64,000 nucleotides of DNA from the NCBI GenBank assembly GCA_964057225.1, contig OZ059895.1, forward strand, positions 17,451,688 to 17,515,687. The letters run 5' to 3'. Position numbers and translations under genes: made by a program. Origin of the DNA: Auanema rhodensis (lineage: Eukaryota > Nematoda > Chromadorea > Rhabditida > Rhabditidae). Positions 12,901 to 23,308 of the stretch are shown here, piece after piece. The notes under the pieces are model-generated. The model saw only the letters and a program-made list of their open reading frames with translations. It did no database searches and was not told the DNA's origin. How positions within the stretch are numbered: position 1 is the first letter of the stretch; each line of letters opens with the position of its first letter.

Positions 12901-15900
12901 TTGAGGATTAATTCGTGCTTCTTGAAGCTTTTACTTCAGGTTACATCTTCTCTTATTCATTCGAATGAAATATTTTACTTCAATACGGGCAGTATTGTTA
13001 AAAGTGACAAAGTGATTATTATCGAGAAATGAAAACAACTTATCAAGCCTCATTGGCTCAGGGGCAGAGCGTCTGTCTAGTCGATTCCAGCATGAGGCAT
13101 CGTTTTAGACTTTCTCAAACTATTTTGAGGATTAATTCGTGCTTCTCGAAGCTTTTACTTCAGGTTACATCTTCTCTTATTCATTCAAATGAATTGTTTC
13201 AATTGAATATGTAAACGCATTGTTGAAAGTGACTAAGAGATTATAATCGAGAAATGAGAATAACTTTTTAAGCCTCATTGGCTCAGGGGCAGAGCGTCTG
13301 TCTAGTAAACAGAAGGTCGCTGGTTCGATTCCAGCATGAGGCATCGTTTTAGACTTTTTCAAAATATTTTGAAGATTAATTCGTGCTTCTTGAAGCTTTT
13401 ACTTCAGGTTACATCTTCTCTTATTCATTCGAATGAAATATTTTACTTCAATACGGAGCAGTATTGTTAAAAGTGACAAAGTGATTATTATCGACAAATG
13501 AAAACAACTTATCAAGCCTCATTGGCTCAGGGGCAGAGCGTCTGTCTAGTAAACAGAAGGTCGCTGGTTCGATTCCAGCATGAGGCATCGTTTTAGACTT
13601 TTTCAAACTATTTTGAGGATTAATTCGTGCTTCTCGAAGCTTTTACTTCAGGTTACATCTTCTCTTATTCATTCAAATGAATTGTTTCAATTGAATATGT
13701 AAACGCATTGTTGAAAGTGACTAAGAGATTATAATCGAGAAATGAGAATAACTTTTTAAGCCTCATTGGCTCAGGGGCAGAGCGTCTGTCTAGTAAACAG
13801 TAGGTCGCTGGTTTGATTCCAGCATGAGGCATCGTTTTAGACTTTTTCAAAATATTTTGAAGATTAATTCGTGCTTCTTGAAGCTTTTACTTCAGGTTAC
13901 ATCTTCTCTTATTCATTCGAATGAAATATTTTACTTCAATACGGAGCAGTATTGTTAAAAGTGACAAAGTGATTATTATCGACAAATGAAAACAACTTAT
14001 CAAGCCTCATTGGCTCAGGGGCAGAGCGTCTGTCTAGTCGATTCCAGCATGAGGCATTGTTTTAGACTTTCTCAAACTATTTTGAGGATTAAATCGTGCT
14101 TCTCGAAGCTTTTACTTCAGGTTACATCTTCTCTTATTCATTCAAATGAATTGTTTCAATTGAATATGTAAACGCATTGTTGAAAGTGACTAAGAGATTA
14201 TAATCGAGAAATGAGAATAACTTTTTAAGCCTCATTGGCTCAGGGGCAGAGCGTCTGTCTAGTAAACAGAAGGTCGCTGGTTCGATTCCAGCATGAGGCA
14301 TCGTTTTAGACTTTTTCAAACTATTTTGAGGATTAATTCGTGCTTCTCGAAGCTTTTACTTCAGGTTACATCTTCTCTTATTCATTCAAATGAAATGTTT
14401 CAATTGAATATGTAAACGCATTGTTGAAAGTGACTAAGAGATTATAATCGAGAAATGAGAATAACTTTTTAAGCCTCATTGGCTCAGGATCAGAGCGTCT
14501 GTCTAGTAAACAGAAGGTCGCTGGTTCGATTCCAGCATGAGGCATCGTTTTAGACTTTTTCAAAATATTTTGAAGATTAATTCGTGCTTCTTGAAGCTTT
14601 TACTTCAGGTTACATCTTCTCTTATTCATTCGAATGAAATATTTTACTTCAACACGGAGCAGTATTGTTAAAAGTGACAAAGTGATTATTATCGACAAAT
14701 GAAAACAACTTATCAAGCCTCATTGGCTCAGGGGCAGAGCGTCTGTCTAGTAAACAGAAGGTCGCTGGTTCGATTCCAGCATGAGGCATCGTTTTAGACT
14801 TTTTCAAACTATTTTGAGGATTAATTCGTGCTTCTTGAAGCTTTTACTTCAGGTTACATCTTCTCTTATTCATTCGAATGAAATATTTTACTTCAATACG
14901 GAGCAGTATTGTTAAAAGTGACAAAGTGATTATTATCGACAAATGAAAACAACTTATCAAGCCTCATTGGCTCAGGGGCAGAGCGTCTGTCTAGTAAACA
15001 GAAGGTCGCTGGTTCGATTCCAGCATGAGGCATCGTTTTAGACTTTTTCAAACTATTTTGAGGATTAATTCGTGCTTCTCGAAGCTTTTACTTCAGGTTA
15101 CATCTTCTCTTATTCATTCAAATGAAATGTTTCAATTGAATATGTAAACGCATTGTTGAAAGTGACTAAGAGATTATAATCGAGAAATGAGAATAACTTT
15201 TTAAGCCTCATTGGCTCAGGGGCAGAGCGTCTGTCTAGTAAACAGAAGGTCGCTGGTTCGATTCCAGCATGAGGCATCGTTTTAGACTTTTTCAAAATAT
15301 TTTGAAGATTAATTCGTGCTTCTTGAAGCTTTTACTTCAGGTTACATCTTCTCTTATTCATTCGAATGAAATATTTTACTTCAATACGGAGCAGTATTGT
15401 TAAAAGTGACAAAGTGATTATTATCGACAAATGAAAACAACTTATCAAGCCTCATTGGCTCAGGGGCAGAGCGTCTGTCTAGTCGATTCCAGCATGAGGC
15501 ATTGTTTTAGACTTTCTCAAACTATTTTGAGGATTAAATCGTGCTTCTCGAAGCTTTTACTTCAGGTTACATCTTCTCTTATTCATTCAAATGAATTGTT
15601 TCAATTGAATATGTAAACGCATTGTTGAAAGTGACTAAGAGATTATAATCGAGAAATGAAAATAACTTTTTAAGCCTCATTGGCTCAGGGGCAGAGCGTC
15701 TGTCTAGTAAACAGAAGGTCGCTGGTTCGATTCCAGCATGAGGCATCTTTTTAGACTTTCTCAAACTATTTTTAGGATTCATTCGTGCTTCTCGAAGCTT
15801 TTACTTCAGGTTACATCTTCTCTTATTCATTCGAATGAAATATTTTACTTCAATACGGAGCAGTATTGTTAAAAGTGACAAAGTGATTATTATCGAGAAA

Positions 15901-15969
15901 TGAAAACAACTTATCAAGCCTCATTGGCTCAGGGGCAGAGCGTCTGTCTAGTAAACAGAAGGTCGCTGG
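9933..15969 (+). repeat. tRNA-Thr array, third stretch, up to the BEL element
   Basis: The 1,445-bp block recurs (9933 to 11378 and 14004 to 15449), with units of the 2,383-bp type between. Intact starts are 10158, 10646, 10890, 11134, 11603, 11847, 12316, 12560, 12804, 13272, 13516, 14229, 14717, 14961, 15205 and 15674. Mutated full-length copies start at 10402, 13760 and 14473. Copies with the 19-nt deletion start at 9933, 11378, 12091, 13047, 14004 and 15449. The last tRNA (15918) is cut by the retroelement. Confidence 0.9.
15918..15969 (+). pseudogene. tRNA-Thr copy split by the BEL/Pao element (5' part)
   Basis: Nucleotides 1-52 of the tRNA are present, ending at GCTGG in the T stem. 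The remaining 3' part resumes at 23725 after the element and repeats GCTGG before continuing TTCGATT to GGCA (ends 23749). Removing the element and one GCTGG restores a standard array unit, so the insertion hit an existing copy. Confidence 0.93.
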
Positions 15970-16385
15970 TATCGCGAATGCGATTATCCATCATTCAATC
16001 GATGCAATCTCATCACGTTGGCTGATGAGATTCACGGGCACTCTGTTTTTATACCACCGTCGCGGACGGTCGCTTTTCTCTCTCCTCGTTGCTGTCTTTA
16101 TCTTATGACTCATCTAGTCTGAACCACCGTTTTATCCTTGTCCTTTAGTAAGACTATCTCTAGTCTCATTAGTGATGTATATCTAGTCTTATTACATTCA
16201 CTCTAGTCTTCTATGTATTTTATCTAGTCTTATTATATATCTTCTAGTCCTTATATTCTGTATTATGTATATCTGAATGGCATATGAATGAATCTTTCTT
16301 CCTCTAATAGTATTTTACGTTAACAGGGCATAGAATAGAAAGTGTGAACCTGGGAGGCTATTTGAAGAGCCCTCTATCTTCAAAA
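15970..16385 (+). repeat. 5' LTR of the BEL/Pao element
   Basis: The LTR is 416 bp and matches 23309-23724 throughout by eye. Its ends are TATCGCG and TTCAAAA, not the usual TG/CA. The first 100 bp hold three inverted repeats: 15971-15984, 16006-16032 (10-bp stem, 7-nt loop) and 16056-16070. The middle holds six CTAGTCT/CTAGTCC words (16114, 16160, 16183, 16203, 16224, 16244), the last five spaced 20-23 bp apart. Promoter and polyadenylation points are not evident. Confidence 0.93.
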
Positions 16386-16397
16386 TGGTGCATCGGC
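16386..16397 (+). other. Primer-binding site matching tRNA-Gly(GCC) 3' end
   Basis: TGGTGCATCGGC directly abuts the LTR. It is complementary to the 3' end of a eukaryotic tRNA-Gly whose acceptor strand reads CCGATGC, plus discriminator A and CCA. The tRNA identity is from general knowledge of metazoan tRNA-Gly(GCC). Use of tRNA-Gly is known among BEL elements. Confidence 0.75.
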
Positions 16398-19075
16398 ATC
16401 ACTTTCTACTCTATGACCTTTCTATTGCGCTACTTTATCTTTTTTCTTTTTTTTCTTCAAGCCAGTCTGCTCGTTAATAGTGACTCGTTGGATGTCCTTT
16501 ACAGTATAAGTTCAATGATCTAAATACTCTAAAGGAATCGTATGTCAGTACGACATAATTGGTTGTTAAATATTGTCTAGATATCAGTGATAATTAAACA
16601 TTATTTAAAATTTTGGTTGATACCATATTTTTGTACCACATGATTACAGAAAGTAACATAGTGGGTTGTTCGCTATATAAACTCTATTGGATTACCCAAT
16701 GGCTACTTCCTTTAACTTGCCGGCAGTGACTCAGCTGGGATTGATCACCCCTTATTATGTTTCACAGTATTTTCCTAGGAAGAATATGCGAGAGTACGAG
16801 AAAAATGCAGACAAAGTACCAACAAACACATTTTATGGCGATCTTATTTTTACTGACTGAGGACAGTGAGAAACAATGATATGAATTACGCATTAGCAAA
16901 GCTACCGTCTAAAAACGCTATTTATTCATTTATTCTTTGATTTTGAGACCTTTTTATATCTTTTATATTTTACGTAACTTTCAATAATCATTGCAAACAG
17001 TTTTGATAGACTTCGAGTGCAAAAGTTATTTTAACAATTGTGAATCAATTGAATAGGTGACTAAAAGGCATCTTAGACCAATGTCTCCTTGCTATATGAG
17101 TAATGCTGTCTGTTTCCTCATCTGTAAAGGAGTCAGTATCTTAGAGATCAACGATTATTTGTGAACATGTGTGGAAGGAGCCTATCAACAAGGAACGTCT
17201 GTTGACCTACTTGTTGATGTTTGTTTGGTACCCTTGCACTCTCGGTAGGTGTTGTTTATATAAAAATGCGAAAGAGTTCCGAGTTTTTACTATTTACGGC
17301 TTGTTTTATAGTTTTTAAATTTCTTTATTCATCCATTGTCTGTAAATCTATTGTTTCCAACCATATGAGTCATATGTAACGACCAACGGGTCAATGAGAA
17401 AGGTCAGAGTCCAAATCATGAAATTCATAAAATTTATATATTTTATCTTATATAAGATCATCACCCACGTTCTATAGGACAAAATACATTAACTATATTG
17501 TTAAAATCCTACGCAGATGAAAATTTCTGTGAAAAATCACAAAACATCATAATATCCCATCCTACATAGATGAGATAATGATAAGACACGAAAGAGCTAC
17601 GAATTATCATCCTACGCATGTTAAAGCATAAAATATAAATCTCAGCAAAGGTTAAGAGATATTTCCAACATTTTGCACCAAAAAGTCGATTTTAGCAAAT
17701 ATGTTGACAAGATACGCGAAAAAAGACAAAAGATGTTGCCATCTGTTCATTGACCTGGTGCGGCGCCATTAGCACCACGCAAACATCTCTCACACATTAT
17801 CTAGGTCATCATCGAATGACATGGAATATCAAAACATTTTAAAATGTTATGAGAAGTTAACCCACTCGTTTTGTTTCAAACGCATTAAATAATCTCATTT
17901 AATAATCTTACATATACTTTTTGCAGATTAGCTCCTCCCTCTTAACATCCCACACGGCCTAGCTGCCAGACAGGTCATTCATTCCGCCGCTACAACCAGC
18001 CACAGCACCCGACGCCATCTGCTAACCTATTCACCAGACAAGGACAATCGACATCAAGGATCCTCAAGGAGAATCAAGTTAGTTTTCATTTGTTCGCATT
18101 AACACTTTAACCGCTTATTGAATTTGAATTGATACTCTCTGGTATCAATTATACATTTACATTAAGTTGGTAAGTTATTTTATAATTTCAATTTGTTTTA
18201 TTTTAATTTTATTATTTCACATTTTATATTGTTTATATTTCATTCACATCTGTTATCTTATACAATTTCCTTTGTTCATCTGTCCAGAAATAAATCTTTT
18301 GTCTCAAATCACTCATCCTTTTCATACACATACTTTCTGATCAATCAAACAATAATATTTTGAATATTTTTTGGATATCCTTATTATATTTCAACCAATT
18401 AATATTAATATTGATATTATATTTTTTGATAAAAAACAACAGCATATTTAGTATCAAATTACTCAGAAAACTTTACTGAATTCATCCAAGCTAGTTTGCT
18501 CACATTTTTTGATCGATTTTGGGAAACTCAATTTTTTCTCTCTATTTCCTACAGTAATCTCTCAACTTGAATTGTTCTCTCATCTAGTGAATCATCCAAT
18601 TTTTCTTTTTTAACCAGAGAAAGATACTTATTGAATTATCTTTGCCTGAACAATCTCCATTTTAAAAAAAAAAAAAAAAAAAATTAAAAATATACTAACT
18701 TAGCTAACAAAAAAAAAAAAAAAATATATTCAAAAGATAAAACATACATTTTTTTACAAAAGATTCCACACAAGTAATTTAACGAAACAGTAACAACTAC
18801 ACGAAAAAACTAACAGTATAACTCTCCAAAGAAAAAACTGTTAACAAATATTCAACTAAATATTCATTGTACCTTCTAATAGTGAACTATTTGCTTATCT
18901 TATTTGCTTATATTACTTGTTTATTTATATTCCTATTTATATTATATATTGTTATTCCTTCTATCGACAGCTATTATATTCGGACTTTAATTCAATTGAT
19001 TTTAATAATCAATCCACAAATTAGCTAGATTAAACACAAAATTAACTTGAACAATAATATTTCTCTTCAAACAAA
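16398..19075 (+). other. Long non-coding leader of the BEL/Pao element
   Basis: About 2.7 kb contains no open frame worth calling and is strongly AT-rich. It contains A-rich tracts (18664-18682 and 18709-18724). One GC-richer island (about 17927-18077) is preceded by TTTTTGCAG and ends at AA|GTTAGT, so it could be a spliced untranslated leader exon. A GTAAGT donor also lies at 18170. Splicing is inferred only. Gag and Pol would normally start here, which fits loss or replacement of those regions. Confidence 0.5.
17927..18077 (+). other. Possible untranslated leader exon
   Basis: A 151-bp stretch, visibly richer in C and G than its surroundings, sits between an acceptor-like TTTTTGCAG and a donor-like GTTAGT. 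It has no ATG in any frame near its start and several stops. A short spliced leader would let the downstream fused frame be expressed, but there is no direct support. Confidence 0.25.
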
Positions 19076-22000
19076 ATGATTATGAGTCCCTCTTCTCCAT
19101 CGGAAACTCGTAACTCGTAACCTGACTGCCTTAGCAAGACAGTTAAGTTGTTTAAAAAGAAATATAACTCACGCGTTGAAGTTGTTCAACACGGTGAAGG
19201 AGGACATCCTCCCGTACCATCAAGCATTCATCTTCCCCCCGGTTGATGACATTGACAGATGTCGAGAGTTCATACATACGCACAAGCCTAGCTTGATGCG
19301 TATATATTATAAAGCCATCCCGGTTGGGGACGTCTTCCGATCACTACGAGATCAGTTAGACGAACATCGAGTGGTGCTCGAGGAACGCACCCATGTGGAC
19401 TACCCAGCAACTTGGTTGGAATTATACCAAGGTAGCTATAAAAGGATGTTGGCCAAACACCCTCAAGCCCATAAGACCATGAAAGCTCATGAAATCGACC
19501 AACTTGTCACCAAAGACATTGGCGAAGAACATCCGCCCACAGTTGCAAAACTGATCAAGGGCATTTTGGACTATTGTGATGAGAGAGATCTCATTGTGAA
19601 CACAGGCGAAGTTGAGGAATATACTCAACTTATCCAACTTCGCCGAGATGAACTCGATGACTATCAGAGTTCATTTGACTCTACAGTACATGACTCAACA
19701 ACATTGCAAAATGACATGAACAGAATGAAATACTCCAGAAAAAATTTAGAGATGAGTTTCTTTTCTGGAATACAAAAACATTTAAACAACATTCAGAAAA
19801 CACTTGACAAAATTTGGCAACGATGGCATAATGAATATGTCGTCGCCCTTCGAGCAACACACATGTTGGATCACAAGCAAGGACATTTCTCCACAGCTAC
19901 ACCAAAAGTAGGCACAGTAGTGCTAATGTCAGATGACAATACGAAACGAAACCAGTGGAAAATGGGTTTAATAACAAGCATACAGAACACGGAATCTGTG
20001 AGAGTTGCAGAAGTCCGTACATCTGATGGACACAAACTAATTAGACCCATCAATCGCCTGATTCCCCTTGAAATTCCTTCCGACAACGAGCATCATACGG
20101 AAAACAGTCATACGCAGTCCCCACACAAATCAGACAAAACTGTCACGTTTAAAGAAACTCCAGAGGTCATTTTACTCGATAACGAAGTATCCACCGTTGT
20201 GGAAACCAGCACATCGACCGGACCCAATACAACTGAAAACGTGATAGACCCAAACGTTATCACTATCAACGATGATGATGACATCGAAGTGATCACCATT
20301 GCAGATGATGAAGGTGAAAATGAACCACAACCTCGAAAACGACAACGTCTCCCCAGTTACACACATTTTTTCATAGCCATGATACTGGGTATTCTCGTCA
20401 ATACAATGTCCGCAACCAACATCTGCCAGTTCTCTTGCATCAAAGGAGGAGTAGGCATATCAAACTGCGGTACTGGACATCCCATCCGAGTTTGTGCCCG
20501 AGAAACATGTGTAGAGTACAACCCAAATACTCCCAACTTCACCATAGTATTTCCGGCTCATGTTGTATTGCATGACCACACATTCATCTCACGACATATT
20601 ATCGATAAAAATGACACATTTGCATTGCATCAACTGGATTGTCCAGCAACTCCGTTTTGCGACATGATTCAATGTCTGTTCTGTCTTGAACTACTCCACA
20701 ACCCATCTTGTTTCCCATACGCAGCACTCTCGGCGACCGCACTCATCATATGGCTCATTCTATTTAGCATTCTTTTAAGCATCATAGTCATCCGAATTTG
20801 TTCTAAAAAATTTGTTCATATTGCACAATACACCCTTTTTTCCGTTTGGCGTATGATCACTCAATGTCTCCCATCTCATATAAGATCTCATATCTCTATT
20901 CAGGAAGAACGATCGGTACTCGAGTACGTCCCGCTCAGTTCTCACAAGCTACCTCGATGGCAGAAGTCTACACCCTCACAACGATCACGACAACGTGACC
21001 GATTAGTTCACCGAGTCGGGTATCTTTTGGTTGCAATAATCGTCATTTTTTTGATTGAATCTCTTGTAGTTAATGCATGTACTATTGTTCCTCCGAGTAT
21101 ATCACATGTTCCAGGCAACTCCGTCTCGAACTTATCACCTACCCACCAAGTCAACCAAGTCAGCAGCTCCACCACCCTCCATACTTACGATAATGAGGTA
21201 TGTTTCACAACTTCACATTCAAACCGATCATACGCCAATCCCCTCACGAACTCACACCTGCGCATCAAACTTATGTATACACGTATACTGTGCACGAAAG
21301 TATCCTTATTTTTTACACGTCACACCATCGTAAAAACTGAATCCGCAAAACGGTGTCCCCATATGGGCTCTTGTGTAGGATCGTTTTGTGCGAACGTTCG
21401 ACCCAATACATCAATCTCAGAACTCTCATTAGCCAACCAATATCCAGGTACCAGCTATTGTTCAGAAAGCTGTGGATTTCTATCATGCGGTTGTGCGTTG
21501 CCAACTTCTGGTTGTCTCTTCTATCGCAACTTTCATGTTCCCAATGACAATATCACCCACGAAGTTTTCTACTGCTCACGATGGACACCTAGGGTTTTTC
21601 TCCAGATTAGCATCCATACAGCTATTGAGAACAAAACTGAAACGATCTCGCACGTCCCCTTTTTACCACACTCTACAAAAATCATTAACGGGTACCATAT
21701 TACTCTTGGGAGAATAACATATTCTGATAATGAAATCCTCCATAGACGATTCATTACTTCCAACTCGAGAATTGCAGTTTTACCTCACTCTGCTACATTT
21801 TCATACTCGTGCGGAAAAGTTAAAACCGCTGACCCATTCTCCGAATGTACTGTAACAGACACATGTTCATGCAGACCAGCCGAAACAGTCGAAAATTGCT
21901 ATTGTCAGGACAGCAATCCTAACATGCTCTATACTAATAACTACACCCTACCATTATCTCTTCCATCTCTGACCATGATCCCAAAAAACAATCTCATTTT

Positions 22001-22718
22001 TGCTCATCCCATAAGCGCTGTTGACATTAAAATGTGGACAAATATCTCAGATGTCACTTATGAATACGACAATAGTCCTACTATTTGCGAACTAAAATCC
22101 AAAGACCTAGTTGGATGTTTTGACTGTGTTACTGGAGCAACAACAATCATTACTTGCATCAGTACATCATCCCACATTCGAATTTCGTGCGACGATGAAG
22201 AATTTCTGCTTACATGCAATTCTCAGGGTTACAACAACTCTATTCCCATACAGAGCAATTTTTCAACACCGTCTATAACGTGTACTCATCCGTGTACTTC
22301 CGCCACATTACATCTCAAAGGCAACTTGTACTACGTGAACGAATACATAGGTTTTGAACAGTCCACTCATCAGATTACAAACAGTTCATTCAGTCTCCTG
22401 AACGTCGAGTTTACCATACCGAGCTTTTTTGTACCCACTCACTTAATCAGCTCACTTGTTTCGTTTTACTCGGACTACCTTAAAACGATTGTAATACTAT
22501 TGAGTGTTTTGATCACAGTACTCGGCTTTGTAACCGCCGTAATTGACCGCGTCTTCCAGTTGTCAAGTACACCCGCTCTCCTAGCATATTTACCCATACA
22601 AATACTTATTATCTGCGCAATTCCTTTTCGCATCATTTTTTTCACAATTCATTTGTTGTTCAAGATTGTAGTTCGAGCCAGTCATAGCGCAGTGGCTAAG
22701 GGTACGCACTCTCAGTGA
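19076..22718 (+). pseudogene. Fused Gag N-terminus / integrase C-terminal domain / envelope polyprotein, 5' frame broken
   Basis: The frame is open from 19086 to the TGA at 22716-22718. The numbering below counts from codon 19176, a TTG. The first in-frame ATG is at 19296. A better-placed ATG at 19076 is out of frame because of a 7-bp tandem duplication (ACTCGTA, 19106-19119). Residues 1-205 are Gag-like and helix-rich. Residues 206-305 match the BEL integrase C-terminal DUF5641 type (WQRWHNEY, VGTVVL, RPINRLIPLE). Residues 306-392 are acidic, ending in PRKRQR. A membrane segment at 395-412 leads a Cys-rich first ectodomain, then membrane segments at 518-541 and 613-633. The latter ends VVNA|CT, a plausible signal cleavage. 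A larger Cys-rich ectodomain (634-1101) has a Gly/Cys-dense segment at 762-784, like the fusion loop of phlebovirus-type class II proteins. Membrane segments at 1103-1123 and 1136-1165 follow. Many NxS/T sites occur. RT and integrase core are absent. Envelope function is inferred from family resemblance. Confidence 0.75.
19106..19119 (+). repeat. 7-bp tandem duplication that breaks the leader frame
   Basis: ACTCGTA occurs twice in tandem. The ATG at 19076 opens a short frame that ends at a TAA inside or next to the duplication, while the long frame is one base out of register with it. A single duplication event explains the break. I describe it only and do not restore the protein. Confidence 0.7.
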
Positions 22719-22750
22719 TTGATGACGGGTTCAATACCCAGTGAGTCCTC
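22678..22750 (+). other. tRNA-like / SINE-head sequence overlapping the envelope stop codon
   Basis: A box A match TAGCGCAGTGG (22685-22695) and a box B-like GGTTCAATACC (22728-22738) lie 43 bp apart. GGG/CCC brackets the T-loop-like part, and a weak acceptor pairing CAGTCA/TGAGTC is visible. The anticodon arm does not fold. The last residues of the envelope frame (about 12 codons) and its TGA lie within it, so it may be a tRNA-derived insertion that replaced the original C-terminus. It could also be a degenerate tRNA pseudogene. Confidence 0.5.
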
Positions 22751-22945
22751 GATTTATTTTCTCGATTTCTTAGTTCCCTATCATAGCAAACGATTGTTCA
22801 ATTTGATTTACACCAGTCCTACACAATTTATCATTTTGCCGCGGGGAGGTATACTACGTATAAAAACCATCATTATTTCAGTCTTGATAACATCAAAGAA
22901 TGGAGCGATTCCCTTGATCAACTCCAGGATAACGGCAACTCAAAG

Positions 22946-23275
22946 ATGCCTAACAAAAGTCAGAATACGTCTGCACCAAAAAAGCAGAACAACTCTAAAG
23001 TGAAGTACAGAAAAATGGAAGAAGACATGAAATGTCAACTCTGTTGGAAGAAGGGCCACACCATGGGAAAATGCACAGTCTACAAGACTGCAGCACAACG
23101 CGTCAAGCGTTGCAAGTTGATCAACATGTGCTTGAAGTGTTTGCGGAACCACTTTGGAAAACCGTGTGTGGAGAAGATGAAGAAAATATGTCATGTGTGC
23201 AAAGGAAGCGGACTGGACCACGATCATCCTGGTGTATTATGCAAGCTGCAGTTTGCGGAGGAACTAGCAGAATGA
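22946..23275 (+). CDS. Displaced Gag zinc-knuckle region of BEL/Pao type
   Basis: The 109-aa frame has three Cys/His clusters: C30-x2-C33-x4-H38-x4-C43, C62-x2-C65-x3-H69-x4-C74, and C82-x2-C85 with H92, H94 and C99. This succession, with a basic segment between, is what the nucleocapsid end of BEL/Pao Gag looks like, and it would bind element RNA. The frame stays open upstream of the ATG to a TTTCAG (22876-22881) after which the residues look Gag-like (IKEWSDSLDQLQ), so this may be a spliced 3' exon. Normally this region precedes protease and RT. Here it lies 3' of the envelope, 33 bp before the 3' LTR. Independent translation is not proven. Confidence 0.7.
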   Translation: MPNKSQNTSAPKKQNNSKVKYRKMEEDMKCQLCWKKGHTMGKCTVYKTAAQRVKRCKLINMCLKCLRNHFGKPCVEKMKKICHVCKGSGLDHDHPGVLCKLQFAEELAE

Positions 23276-23308
23276 AATCAGTTCTGATTTCTCTCTCCTG
23301 GCCCGGAA

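Noticed and set aside
1..15969. CRISPR array
   Set aside because: The repeats are contiguous 225-244 bp units with no unique spacers, each carrying a tRNA, in a eukaryotic genome.
21073..21763. Several + and - frames inside the envelope region
   Set aside because: They are shadows of the long frame in other registers, with no motifs.
22719..23003. 94-codon frame after the envelope stop
   Set aside because: It starts inside the tRNA-like sequence and overlaps the zinc-knuckle frame out of register, with no recognisable similarity.
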